DNA of 64,000 nucleotides from Streptomyces sp. YPW6 (GTDB lineage: Bacteria > Actinomycetota > Actinomycetes > Streptomycetales > Streptomycetaceae): contig NZ_CP076457.1 of NCBI RefSeq assembly GCF_018866325.1, positions 434,001 to 498,000 of the forward strand. Reading direction: 5' to 3'. The notes below the pieces were generated by a model. The model did not search any database, was not told where the DNA came from, and was given only the letters and a program-made list of their open reading frames with translations. This document shows, in pieces, positions 9,049 to 17,013 of the stretch (within the stretch, counting starts at the first letter, position 1; each line of letters starts with the position of its first letter). Position numbers and translations under genes: made by a program.

Positions 9049-9447
9049 ATGAGCACCGTCGAGCTCACCAAGGAAAATTTCGACCAGGTCGTCAGCGACA
9101 ACGATTTCGTCCTGATCGACTTCTGGGCTTCCTGGTGTGGCCCCTGCCGTCAGTTCGCGCCGGTCTACGACTCGGCCTCCGAGCGCCACCCGGACCTGGT
9201 CTTCGCCAAGGTCGACACCGAGGCGCAGCAGGAACTGGCCGCGGCCTTCGATATCCGCTCCATCCCCACGCTGATGATCGTCCGTGACAACGTCGCGGTG
9301 TTCGCGCAGCCGGGCGCGCTGCCCGAGACGGCGCTGGAGGACGTCATCGGACAGGCCCGGAATCTCGACATGGACGAGGTCCGCAAGTCGGTCGAGGAGC
9401 AGAAGCGGGCGGCGGAGGCGGGGCAGGGACAGCCGGAGGCCCCGTAG
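9049..9447 (+). CDS. trxA: Thioredoxin
   Basis: A 132-residue cytosolic dithiol reductase. The thioredoxin fold occupies residues 1-107 with the classical WCGPC active site at 29-33 and the cis-proline segment SIPTLMI near 72-78. A charged tail of about 25 residues (EEQKRAAEAGQGQ) extends past the usual end, as in several actinobacterial thioredoxins. It reduces protein disulfides using electrons from a thioredoxin reductase, which is not encoded next to it. A SigR-consensus promoter lies upstream, so disulfide stress should induce it. A purine-rich AGGAAGAGG precedes the ATG. The downstream gene is convergent with only ten bases between stops. Confidence 0.95.
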   Translation: MSTVELTKENFDQVVSDNDFVLIDFWASWCGPCRQFAPVYDSASERHPDLVFAKVDTEAQQELAAAFDIRSIPTLMIVRDNVAVFAQPGALPETALEDVIGQARNLDMDEVRKSVEEQKRAAEAGQGQPEAP

Positions 9448-9457
9448 CCGCCCGGTC

Positions 9458-9736
9458 CTACGAGACGCCCGGCCGGTGCTCGCCCTCGGCCCCGGCGACG
9501 CGGACCGACATGCCGTAGTCGAGTTCCTCGCCGTCGATGAGCACGGCCTCCACCGTCCGGGTCTCCGGATCGACGTCCGCCTCCATGCCCTCGCCGGCGT
9601 ACCGGGGATAGCCCGAGGCCCCCGTCTCGCCGGTCGCGGCCACGACGGCGGACCGGATCGGCCGGCCGGGGGCTCCGGACCGCGTCCTGCTGTGGTCGGG
9701 GATCAGAAGCAGTTCGTAACTCTGCGGGTGGCTCAT
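9458..9736 (-). CDS. Small conserved protein, possibly DUF6296-like
   Basis: A 92-residue acidic protein, MSHPQSYELLLIPDH followed by VVAATGETGASGYPRYA. The pattern of an ATG(x)TG turn followed by a G-P/S-G-Y/H-P segment reminds me of the actinobacterial DUF6296 family, of unknown function; this is from memory and not verified. Two in-frame ATGs further upstream exist and no ribosome binding site clearly decides between them; the first one that yields the conserved-looking N-terminus is given. It has no signal peptide or membrane segment. It is convergent with trxA and lies just upstream of a palindromic ACATGCGGGG/CGCATGT stretch that may be its promoter. Confidence 0.6.
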   Translation of the reverse strand: MSHPQSYELLLIPDHSRTRSGAPGRPIRSAVVAATGETGASGYPRYAGEGMEADVDPETRTVEAVLIDGEELDYGMSVRVAGAEGEHRPGVS

Positions 9737-9790
9737 GCCTCCGACGCTAGACATGCGGGGTGCACGGCGCATGTCTGGCGCCGGAGGCGG

Positions 9791-10813
9791 TCAGCTGGAT
9801 TCCCGGTGGACCGCGCTGGTGCGGAGCAGGTCGTGGTGGACCGGTGGCCCGCCCGGGTGCTGGACCATGCGGTCGATCGTCTCCGCGAGCGGCTGCGGCA
9901 TCGCCAGGTCCATCCGGACGGTGCTCAGCCGGGGGCGCAGCAGCCTGCCGATGAGGGAGTCGTCCGCGCCGATCACCGCCGTGTCGGCGGGCACGGCCAC
10001 ACCGGCGTCCTGGAGGGCCCGCATCATCAGCATGGCGTACTCGTCGTTGTAGGCGAACACCGCGTCCAGTCCCAGATCCGGCCAGCGGGCGGCCAACTGC
10101 TGCGCGGACTCCTCCTCGTACCGCAACGGCAGCGGGCAGACGCGGGCCGTCGCCCCTTCCGCGGCCCGCCGCGCGCCGGCGAGGCGGGATGCGGAGAAGG
10201 ACTCCCGGCTCGGTTCCTGGGGCATGACCACGCCGATGTGGCGGCGGCCGCGGGCCAGGAGGTGTTCCACGGCGCTTTCCCCGACCCGGCGTTGGTCCAT
10301 GACCAGGCCGTGCGCCCCTGGCACCGGATCGGGCCCCAGGGTGATCACCGCCTTGGCCCCGGAGCGGGTCAGGATGCCCGTGCCGTGCGGGGTGAGGGTG
10401 ATGCCCGGCGGGACGACGACGGCGACGGGCCGCAGTTCCGCCCAGGCCGTGGCGGCCTCGTCGGCGGTGAGACCGACGCTGCCGTACTGGACGACGGTGT
10501 AGTCCAGTCGGCGCAACCCCGACTGGAGTTCCTCGAAGAAGTACTGGTGCAGCGGCCCCCCGGGTATCTGGCCCGAGGGGAGCAGGACCATGCGGCTGTG
10601 TCCGGCGCGCAGACTGCGGGCGGCCGCGTGCGGCACGTATCCGAGTTGGAGGGCGGCCTCCCTGACCCGGCGTCGGGTGGGATCGCTGATCCGGACGGTG
10701 GCGTTGTTGTTCAGCACGTACGACACGGTGGCCCGGGACACCCCGGCGAGGCGGGCCACGTCGGCGCTGGTCGGGGCGGAGACTTCGGCGGGCTGCTTGG
10801 GTAACTGGCTCAT
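9791..10813 (-). CDS. LacI-family transcriptional regulator
   Basis: A 340-residue repressor. The N-terminal LacI helix-turn-helix (about residues 16-45: TSADVARLAGVSRATVSYVL) is followed by a hinge helix and a periplasmic-binding-protein-like sugar domain (VIGADDSLIGRLLRPRLSTV near the C-terminus). In LacI proteins the second helix inserts in the major groove of a palindromic operator and a sugar or nucleoside releases it. No transporter or glycosidase operon is adjacent, so it is an orphan whose targets are likely elsewhere. Start ATG 10813 precedes MSQLPKQP. Length and domain order are standard. Confidence 0.9.
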   Translation of the reverse strand: MSQLPKQPAEVSAPTSADVARLAGVSRATVSYVLNNNATVRISDPTRRRVREAALQLGYVPHAAARSLRAGHSRMVLLPSGQIPGGPLHQYFFEELQSGLRRLDYTVVQYGSVGLTADEAATAWAELRPVAVVVPPGITLTPHGTGILTRSGAKAVITLGPDPVPGAHGLVMDQRRVGESAVEHLLARGRRHIGVVMPQEPSRESFSASRLAGARRAAEGATARVCPLPLRYEEESAQQLAARWPDLGLDAVFAYNDEYAMLMMRALQDAGVAVPADTAVIGADDSLIGRLLRPRLSTVRMDLAMPQPLAETIDRMVQHPGGPPVHHDLLRTSAVHRESS

Positions 10814-10955
10814 GGCGTCGGGCAGTCTTCCAGACCGGCCGCGCCGGGTTTCGGCCCGGGGCCCGCAGGTCCGGTCACCGTGGCCGGAACACCGCCCCGC
10901 GCTTCGGCTCCGCCGCCCGCCTCCCGGGTTCCGGGGGCAGGGGTTCTACGGTGTG

Positions 10956-11426
10956 ATGATGATGTTCCACGACAGCGCCTACCGTTCCGACAACCCCTGT
11001 GACGTGCCCGGCAGCAGCGGGCCGACCGCCACGGTGCAGGCCGATCCCGCCGAGGTGGCTTCCGTGCGCACCTCCTACGCCCCCGATCGCGACGGCGATC
11101 CCGATCCCGGCGAGATCGTCTGGACCTGGGTGCCCTTCGAGGAGAACGACGGGCGTGGGAAGGACCGGCCGGTGCTCGTCGTGGCCCGCGAGGAGGCGGG
11201 CACGCTCCTGGCCGTCCAGCTCTCCAGCAAGCGGCACGACGAGGACCACGAGTGGGTCGCTCTGGGCGCGGGCCCGTGGGACAGCTCGGGGCGCCCGTCC
11301 TGGGTCGATCTGGACCGGGTGCTGCGGGTCCACGAGGACGGGATGCGACGCGAGGCGTGCGCGCTGGACCCGGAGCGGTTCGACCGGGTCGTCGGGCGGC
11401 TGCGCGAGCGGTACGGCTGGAGCTGA
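10956..11426 (+). CDS. PemK/MazF-like family protein
   Basis: A 156-residue protein whose middle and C-terminus fit the PemK/MazF toxin fold: GEIVWTWVPFEENDGRGKDRPVLVVA (strand, loop, RPVLVV core), LLAVQLSSK, then WVDLDRVLRV. MazF toxins are ribosome-independent endoribonucleases. This subfamily has a 45-residue acidic N-terminal extension and lacks any adjacent antitoxin gene, so it may act as something other than a classical toxin. Three successive ATGs follow a GTG after a purine-rich GGGGGCAGGGG; the first ATG is used. It is convergent with the macro-domain gene, 33 bases apart. Confidence 0.75.
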   Translation: MMMFHDSAYRSDNPCDVPGSSGPTATVQADPAEVASVRTSYAPDRDGDPDPGEIVWTWVPFEENDGRGKDRPVLVVAREEAGTLLAVQLSSKRHDEDHEWVALGAGPWDSSGRPSWVDLDRVLRVHEDGMRREACALDPERFDRVVGRLRERYGWS

Positions 11427-11459
11427 GCGCCCCGGGTGAGGGGCCGGGCGGGCTCCGGG

Positions 11460-12281
11460 TCAGGCGAAGGTCCGGGTGAAGGCGGCCCGGACGGCGGAGT
11501 CGGGGGTCCGGTCCAGGATCCCGAAGACGATCTGCTCGAAGTGGCCGCCGAACCGGCCGCCCGCGCCGACCAGGGCCCGGAACGCCTCGGCCACCTCGTG
11601 CGGGTCGTTCTGGAAGACACCGCAGCCCCAGGCCCCCAGGACGAGCCTTCGGTAGCCCCGTACGGCCGCGACCTCCAGGACCCGTTCGGCGCGGGAGGCC
11701 AGGGCGGCCGGGACGCGGTGGGCGTCCTCGGGGGTCTGCCGTCGGATCACACCGGCGTTCGGCGCGGGCGAGGTGAGGAATCCCGCCAGGTACGGGGCGT
11801 CCAGGAAGTGGCCGCGGTCGTCGCGGAAGACCGGCACGGCGGGCGAGTGGATCACCCGGTCGGTGTAGAAGGCGCTGCGCTCCGCGCGGTGGTGCGCGTA
11901 GGACTCGGGAGCGCGCAGGAGGGTCGTGTGGAGCGCGGACCCCCGGCACAGGGCCTCCTCCTGGGCCTGGGCGCCGTTGAGATAGCCGCCACCGGGATTG
12001 CGGGCCGAGGCGTAGTTCAGGACGGCGACCCGGCCGGAGGCCTCGCCGGTCATCCGGCGGGCGGCGGCGAGACTGCTCTCGGCGGTGACCTCGATGTGGG
12101 GGACGCGGTCGGTGTCCAGGGCGGCGACGGGCACCGGATCGGGGCCGTAGAGCCTGGTGCCGGAGCGTGCGGCGGCTACCGCTCGTTCGATCGAAACGTC
12201 CAGACCTGCTGCGTTGCGATATCGCCCGGCCTCGACGACCGCTTCCGTCTCGCGCGCGATACCGCGCAGCCGCGCGCTCAC
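11460..12281 (-). CDS. Macro-domain / PARG-like protein (TIGR02452 family)
   Basis: A 273-residue protein of the microbial poly(ADP-ribose) glycohydrolase-like family. The signature ASARNPGGGYLNGAQAQEEALCR near residue 95 is the ADP-ribose-binding catalytic loop (the GGG and Q-E-E elements), and the C-terminus carries LGAWGCGVFQNDP and GHFEQIVFGI, typical of TIGR02452. Members hydrolyse ADP-ribose from proteins. GTG 12281 is chosen over longer readings because GGGGGAG lies five bases upstream. It is divergent from egtA. No ADP-ribosyltransferase gene is visible nearby, so the substrate is unknown. Confidence 0.85.
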   Translation of the reverse strand: MSARLRGIARETEAVVEAGRYRNAAGLDVSIERAVAAARSGTRLYGPDPVPVAALDTDRVPHIEVTAESSLAAARRMTGEASGRVAVLNYASARNPGGGYLNGAQAQEEALCRGSALHTTLLRAPESYAHHRAERSAFYTDRVIHSPAVPVFRDDRGHFLDAPYLAGFLTSPAPNAGVIRRQTPEDAHRVPAALASRAERVLEVAAVRGYRRLVLGAWGCGVFQNDPHEVAEAFRALVGAGGRFGGHFEQIVFGILDRTPDSAVRAAFTRTFA

Positions 12282-12321
12282 CCGCGCTCCCCCCTGTGGT
12301 GCATACGGGGCATGCTGGCGG

Positions 12322-12347
12322 GGAACCCGGCCTGGGCGCAATCTGTT
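12322..12347 (+). promoter_or_regulatory. Possible SigR-like promoter upstream of egtA
   Basis: GGAAC at 12322-12326 (GGGAAC when extended) and GTT at 12345-12347 are separated by exactly 18 bases. The SigR consensus is GGAAT-N18-GTT, so one -35 base differs. It lies 79 bases before the egtA ATG. A low-molecular-weight thiol pathway is a logical thiol-stress target, but the promoter is only inferred. Confidence 0.45.
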
Positions 12348-12426
12348 TTCCCCGGACCGGGGCACTCTTGTGCGATCTCCGGGTACGGGTTTGGCTGGTA
12401 GGCAGGCAGCTGAGAGGGAGGCCCTC

Positions 12427-13866
12427 ATGGCCTTGGACATTCCCGGCGCGACCGGTTCGCGCCCGGACGCCGCCCCGCTCGACGAGAGCGGGGCAGAGGA
12501 ATTACTGCGCGGCATATGTTTCAAGACGGGTCCGCCCCGGACCGTCGGCGTGGAACTCGAATGGCTCATCCACGACCGGGAACGTCCGGACGTCCCGGTG
12601 GGCCAGGAGAGGCTGGACAGCGCCGTCGAGGCGGTCCGCGCGCTGCCGCTCGACGCGGCGCTGACCTTCGAGCCGGGCGGGCAGCTGGAACTGAGTTCAC
12701 AGCCGGCCGGTTCGCTGATGGAGTGCGTCACGAGGACCGCGGCCGATATGGCGGCGGTCCGTGCCGCGCTCGGCTCGGCGGGGCTCGCACCGGTGGGGCT
12801 CGGCGTGGATCCGTGGCAGACCGCGCACCGCAGGCTGCGCGAGCCGCGTTACGCGGCGATGGAGACCGCCCTGGACCGGTCGGGGCCGTCCGGTCGGGCG
12901 ATGATGTGCACCTCCGCGTCGGTCCAGGTCTGTCTGGACGCGGGCGAGGAGGAGCCGGGGCCGCTCGGTTACGGGCGGCGCTGGCAGCTCGCGCACCTGC
13001 TCGGCGCGGTGCTGGTGGCGGCGTTCGCGAATTCGCCGTTCCAGCGGGGCCGCCGGACCGGCTGGCGCTCCACCCGGCAGGCGCTGTGGGCCGACCTCGA
13101 TCCGGGCCGGAGCCTCGCCCCGGGCACGGGGCGCGCGCCCCGTGACGCCTGGGCCGCCCATGTCCTGGACACGAGCGTGCTGTGCATCCGGTGCGAGGAC
13201 GGCCCCTGGGACGTCCCCGAGGGACTCACCTTCCGCGAGTGGATCCGCACCGGGGCGCCCCGGCCGCCGGTGCGGGACGATCTCGACTACCACCTCACCA
13301 CGCTGTTCCCGCCGATCCGGCCGCGCGGCCATCTCGAACTGCGCATGATCGACGCGCAGAGCGGACCCGACGGGTGGCTGGTGCCGCTCGCCGTGGCCAC
13401 GGCCCTGTTCGACGACCCGGAGGCCGCCGAGACCGTGTACCGCGCCGTGAAGCCACTGGCCGAGACGGCGGGCGCGTCGGCCGCCCCGCGCAATCCGCTC
13501 TGGACCGCCGCCGCCCGCGAGGGTCTGGCCGATCCGGAGCTGCGGGCCGCGGCCGTCACCTGCTTCGGGGCCGCGCTCCCGGCCCTGGAGCGGATGGGGG
13601 CGAGCGAGGCGGTGCGCGACACGGTGGCCGCCTTCATCGACCGCTATGTGGCCCGGGGCCGGTGTCCGGCCGACGATCTGCCGGAACCGGGCGACCTCAC
13701 CGATCTCGGCCTGCTGACCGGGCGGGGCTTGATGCTGACCGATCCGGGTTCGCCGCCGGGCACCGGCACCGGTCCGCCGGCCGGGCCGTCCGCGCAGCCG
13801 AACGAGGGCCTGTCAGCCGACGGGCCGACGATCCCGCCGCACTCCGGAAAGGCGGCCTCCGCATGA
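12427..13866 (+). CDS. egtA: Ergothioneine biosynthesis glutamate-cysteine ligase EgtA
   Basis: A 479-residue ATP-dependent ligase of the GCS2 type that makes gamma-glutamylcysteine, the sulfur donor for ergothioneine. Landmarks are the glutamate-binding VGVELEWLIHD near residue 40, FEPGGQLELSSQP near 80, MMCTSASVQV near 160 and HLELRMIDAQ near 305. Leucine 26 is encoded by TTA (12502-12504), the only TTA I found in the egt genes, so full translation should need the bldA tRNA. The start follows a strong GAGAGGGAGG. It leads the egtABCD operon and overlaps egtB by four bases (ATGA). The last 50 residues are Pro/Gly-rich and probably disordered. Confidence 0.93.
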   Translation: MALDIPGATGSRPDAAPLDESGAEELLRGICFKTGPPRTVGVELEWLIHDRERPDVPVGQERLDSAVEAVRALPLDAALTFEPGGQLELSSQPAGSLMECVTRTAADMAAVRAALGSAGLAPVGLGVDPWQTAHRRLREPRYAAMETALDRSGPSGRAMMCTSASVQVCLDAGEEEPGPLGYGRRWQLAHLLGAVLVAAFANSPFQRGRRTGWRSTRQALWADLDPGRSLAPGTGRAPRDAWAAHVLDTSVLCIRCEDGPWDVPEGLTFREWIRTGAPRPPVRDDLDYHLTTLFPPIRPRGHLELRMIDAQSGPDGWLVPLAVATALFDDPEAAETVYRAVKPLAETAGASAAPRNPLWTAAAREGLADPELRAAAVTCFGAALPALERMGASEAVRDTVAAFIDRYVARGRCPADDLPEPGDLTDLGLLTGRGLMLTDPGSPPGTGTGPPAGPSAQPNEGLSADGPTIPPHSGKAASA

Positions 13867-15299
13867 CCGAGCACCGTGAGAAGGAAGAGCACAGCGCGGA
13901 GTTCGCGCCCCGCGAGCTGTCCGACGCGTTCGATCCCACCCGGGTGTCCGGCCAGGCCGCAGCCGGATTCCCCTTCGCCTCCGGGATCGATCCGGAGGTC
14001 CTGCGGCGGCGCGCCCTGGACGCGCTGCTCTCCGCGCGCACCCGCACCGCACTGCTCACCGACAGTGTGGACGACGGCGAACTGACGGCCCAGCACTCCC
14101 CCTTGATGTCGCCGCTGGTCTGGGACCTGGCGCACATCGGCAACCAGGAGGAGCAGTGGCTGCTGCGCGCCGTCGGTGGCCGGGAGGCACTGCGCCCGGA
14201 GATCGACGGTCTGTACAACGCCTTCGAGCACTCGCGCGCCTCACGCCCCTCTCTGCCTCTCCTGGCCCCCGCCGAGGCCCGCACGTACGCGTCCGACGTG
14301 CGGGGGCGGGCGCTGGAGCTGCTGGAGGGCACGCCTCTGCACGAGGGCGGGGGGCCGCTGGAGCGGTCCGGGTTCGCCTTCGGGATGATCGCCCAGCACG
14401 AACAGCAGCACGACGAGACCATGCTGATCACCCATCAGCTGCGCGCCGGCCCGGCGGCGCTCACCGCACCGGCCCCTCCGGCCCCGCCAGAGCCCGTCGG
14501 CGCCGAGGTGATGCCGAGCGAAGTCCTCGTCCCCGGCGGACCGTTCACGATGGGCACCTCCGCCGAGCCGTGGGCCCTGGACAACGAGCGCCCCGCACAC
14601 CGGCGGGACCTCGCGGCGTTCCACCTGGACTCCTCCCCGGTGACCTGCGGCGCGTATCTCCGGTTCGTCGAGGACGACGGGTACGGGGACGAGCGCTGGT
14701 GGGCGCCCGAAGGCTGGGCCATGGTGCGTGAGCACGGCTTGTCCGCGCCACTGTTCTGGCGGCGGGAGGCGGGACAGTGGCTGCGCCGCCGGTTCGGGGT
14801 GACCGAGCCGGTGCCGTACGACGAACCGGTGCTGCACGTCAGCTGGTACGAGGCGGACGCGTACGCCCGCTGGGCGGGGCGGCGGCTTCCCACGGAGGCC
14901 GAGTGGGAGAAGGCCGCCCGGCACGACCCCGCGTCCGGCCGATCACGGCGCTATCCCTGGGGAGACGGGGATCCGACGCCGGAGCGGGCCAATCTGGGCC
15001 AGCGCCATCTGCGTCCGGCGCGGGCAGGGGCGTATCCGCTGGGCCGTTCCCCTTCCGGGGCGGGGCAGTTGATCGGCGATGTGTGGGAGTGGACCGCCAG
15101 CGACTTCCTGCCCTATCCGGGGTTCGTGGCGTTTCCCTACCGCGAGTATTCGGAAGTGTTCTTCGGTCCGGGACACAAGGTGCTGCGCGGCGGGTCGTTC
15201 GCCGTCGACCAGGTCGCCTGCCGGGGCACCTTCCGCAACTGGGACCTTCCGGTGCGGCGGCAGATCTTCGCCGGTTTCCGAACGGCGAGGGATGCCTGA
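13863..15299 (+). CDS. egtB: Ergothioneine sulfoxide synthase EgtB
   Basis: A 478-residue non-haem iron enzyme joining gamma-glutamylcysteine to hercynine with oxygen, forming the carbon-sulfur bond. The N-terminal DinB-like half supplies iron ligands, seen as DLAHIGNQEEQW near residue 90 and QHEQQHDE near 180. The C-terminal half is an FGE/sulfatase-modifying fold with GGPFTMGT, HVSWYEADAYARWAG, RLPTEAEWEKAA and DVWEWTASDF. It overlaps egtA and egtC by a few bases at each end, indicating translational coupling. Length and domain order match mycobacterial EgtB. Confidence 0.95.
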   Translation: MTEHREKEEHSAEFAPRELSDAFDPTRVSGQAAAGFPFASGIDPEVLRRRALDALLSARTRTALLTDSVDDGELTAQHSPLMSPLVWDLAHIGNQEEQWLLRAVGGREALRPEIDGLYNAFEHSRASRPSLPLLAPAEARTYASDVRGRALELLEGTPLHEGGGPLERSGFAFGMIAQHEQQHDETMLITHQLRAGPAALTAPAPPAPPEPVGAEVMPSEVLVPGGPFTMGTSAEPWALDNERPAHRRDLAAFHLDSSPVTCGAYLRFVEDDGYGDERWWAPEGWAMVREHGLSAPLFWRREAGQWLRRRFGVTEPVPYDEPVLHVSWYEADAYARWAGRRLPTEAEWEKAARHDPASGRSRRYPWGDGDPTPERANLGQRHLRPARAGAYPLGRSPSGAGQLIGDVWEWTASDFLPYPGFVAFPYREYSEVFFGPGHKVLRGGSFAVDQVACRGTFRNWDLPVRRQIFAGFRTARDA

Positions 15300-16054
15300 T
15301 GTGCCGTCATATCGCGTATGTGGGAGAGCCGGTCGCGCTGGGAGAGCTGCTCGTGCGGCCCGCGCACTCCTTGGTACGGCAGTCCTGGGAGCCGCGCCGC
15401 CAGCGCCACGGCACGGTCAACGCGGACGGTTTCGGCGTCGGCTGGTACGCGGACGGCGATCCGGTACCCGGACGGTACCGCCGCCAGGGTCCCGTATGGG
15501 GCGACGAGACCTTCACCGATCTGGCCCGGGTGGTTCGCAGCGGCGCGCTGCTCGCCGCCGTACGGGATGCCACCGAGGCGGGTGCGGACGGGGAGGCCGC
15601 AGCCGCGCCGTACGCCGCCGGGCGGCTGCTGTTCAGCCACAACGGGGCGGTGAAGGGCTGGCCCGCGTCGCTCGCCGGCCCGGCTGCCGGCCTGCCCGCC
15701 GAGAAGCTCCTGTCGCTGGCCGCCCGGAACGACTCGGCGCTCGTGTGGGCGCTGATCCGGCATCGGACCGAGGCCGGGGACGAGGTGCCGCGTGCCGTCG
15801 CGGAGACGGTCCGCGAGGTCGCTGCCGCCGCTCCCGGCTCCCGGCTGAATCTGCTGCTCACCGACGGCGCCACCATCACGGCGACCGCCTGGGGCGACAC
15901 CCTCTGGTACCGCACGGAGCCGGGCCGCCGCACCGCGGTCGCCTCGGAGCCGTACGACGACGACCCGCTGTGGCGCGAGGTCCCCGACCGCACCCTGCTG
16001 GTCGCGACCGCCTCGGACGTCCTGCTCACCCCGCTCAAGGAGCCCTCCGCGTGA
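15299..16054 (+). CDS. egtC: Ergothioneine biosynthesis glutamine amidotransferase-like hydrolase EgtC
   Basis: A 251-residue class-II (Ntn) amidohydrolase that removes glutamate from the gamma-glutamyl hercynylcysteine sulfoxide made by EgtB. Cysteine 2 (MCRHIAYVG) is the catalytic N-terminal nucleophile after Met removal. The conserved NADGFGVGWY near residue 41, LFSHNGAV near 117 and RNDSALVWALI near 141 are typical. The ATG overlaps the egtB stop (TGATG) and the end overlaps the egtD start (GTGA), so the four genes are tightly coupled. Confidence 0.95.
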   Translation: MCRHIAYVGEPVALGELLVRPAHSLVRQSWEPRRQRHGTVNADGFGVGWYADGDPVPGRYRRQGPVWGDETFTDLARVVRSGALLAAVRDATEAGADGEAAAAPYAAGRLLFSHNGAVKGWPASLAGPAAGLPAEKLLSLAARNDSALVWALIRHRTEAGDEVPRAVAETVREVAAAAPGSRLNLLLTDGATITATAWGDTLWYRTEPGRRTAVASEPYDDDPLWREVPDRTLLVATASDVLLTPLKEPSA

Positions 16055-17013
16055 GTCCTTATTCGCTGACCCGCACCCTGCCGGTGGACGCGACGGACGC
16101 GGCGCTGCGCGCCGACGTCCTCAGCGGCCTGACCCGGCATCCCAAGACGCTGCCGCCGAAGTGGTTCTACGACGCCCGCGGCAGCGAGCTGTTCGAGGAG
16201 ATCACCCGGCTGCCGGAGTACTACCCGACGCGCGCGGAGCGGGAGATCCTGCAGACACGCGCCGAGGAGATCGCCGCCGCTTCGGGGGCCCGGACCGTGA
16301 TCGAGCTGGGCTCGGGGTCGTCCGAGAAGACCCGCCATCTCCTGGACGTCCTGCCCGAGCTCCACGCCTACGTCCCGGTGGACGTGAGCGAGAGCGCGCT
16401 GCGGGGGGCGGCCGAATCGCTGCTCGCCGAGCACCCCGGCCTGTCCGTCCACGCGCTGATCGCGGACTTCACCACCGGCCTGGTCCTGCCGGGGACGCCG
16501 GGCCCCCGGCTGGTGGTGTTCCTGGGCGGGACGATCGGCAATCTGCTGCCGGAGGAGCGCGCCACGTTCCTGCGGTCGGTGCGCGCGCTGCTCTCGCCCG
16601 GTGACGCGCTGCTGCTGGGCACGGACCTGGTGAAGGAGGAGGAGACGCTGGTGGCCGCGTACGACGACGCGGCCGGGGTGACGGCGGCCTTCAACAAGAA
16701 CGTCCTGAGCGTCGTCAACCGCGAGTTGGGGGCCGACTTCCCGCTCGACGGCTTCGATCATCGCGCGGTGTGGAATCCGGAGGACCGGTGGATCGAGATG
16801 CGGCTGCGGGCCCGGCGGGCGCTGAGCGTGAAGATCCGGGAGCTGGATCTCGTGGTGCCGTTCGAGGCCGGTGAGGAGCTGCGTACGGAGGTGTCGGCGA
16901 AGTTCCGGCAGGAGGACGTCCGCGAGGAGCTGGCCGCCGCCGGGATGCGGCTGGCTCAGTGGTGGACGGACGCGGCGGGGCGGTTCGCCCTGTCACTCGC
17001 CACGGCGGTCTGA
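16051..17013 (+). CDS. egtD: L-histidine N-alpha-methyltransferase EgtD
   Basis: A 320-residue SAM-dependent methyltransferase that trimethylates histidine to hercynine. Landmarks are LPPKWFYDARGSELFEEI near residue 35, the SAM-binding VIELGSGSSEKTRHLL near 85, VFLGGTIGNLLPEE near 155 and TAAFNKNVL near 215. The GTG start overlaps the egtC stop. The final 58 bases overlap the convergent olsA-like gene. No egtE follows; in actinomycetes the final lyase is often encoded elsewhere or supplied by a general PLP enzyme. Confidence 0.95.
   Translation: MSPYSLTRTLPVDATDAALRADVLSGLTRHPKTLPPKWFYDARGSELFEEITRLPEYYPTRAEREILQTRAEEIAAASGARTVIELGSGSSEKTRHLLDVLPELHAYVPVDVSESALRGAAESLLAEHPGLSVHALIADFTTGLVLPGTPGPRLVVFLGGTIGNLLPEERATFLRSVRALLSPGDALLLGTDLVKEEETLVAAYDDAAGVTAAFNKNVLSVVNRELGADFPLDGFDHRAVWNPEDRWIEMRLRARRALSVKIRELDLVVPFEAGEELRTEVSAKFRQEDVREELAAAGMRLAQWWTDAAGRFALSLATAV

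Noticed and set aside
10956..12281. A DarTG-type ADP-ribosylation toxin-antitoxin pair.
   Set aside because: The macro-domain protein is TIGR02452-like, not DarG, and the partner is PemK-like, not a DNA ADP-ribosyltransferase.
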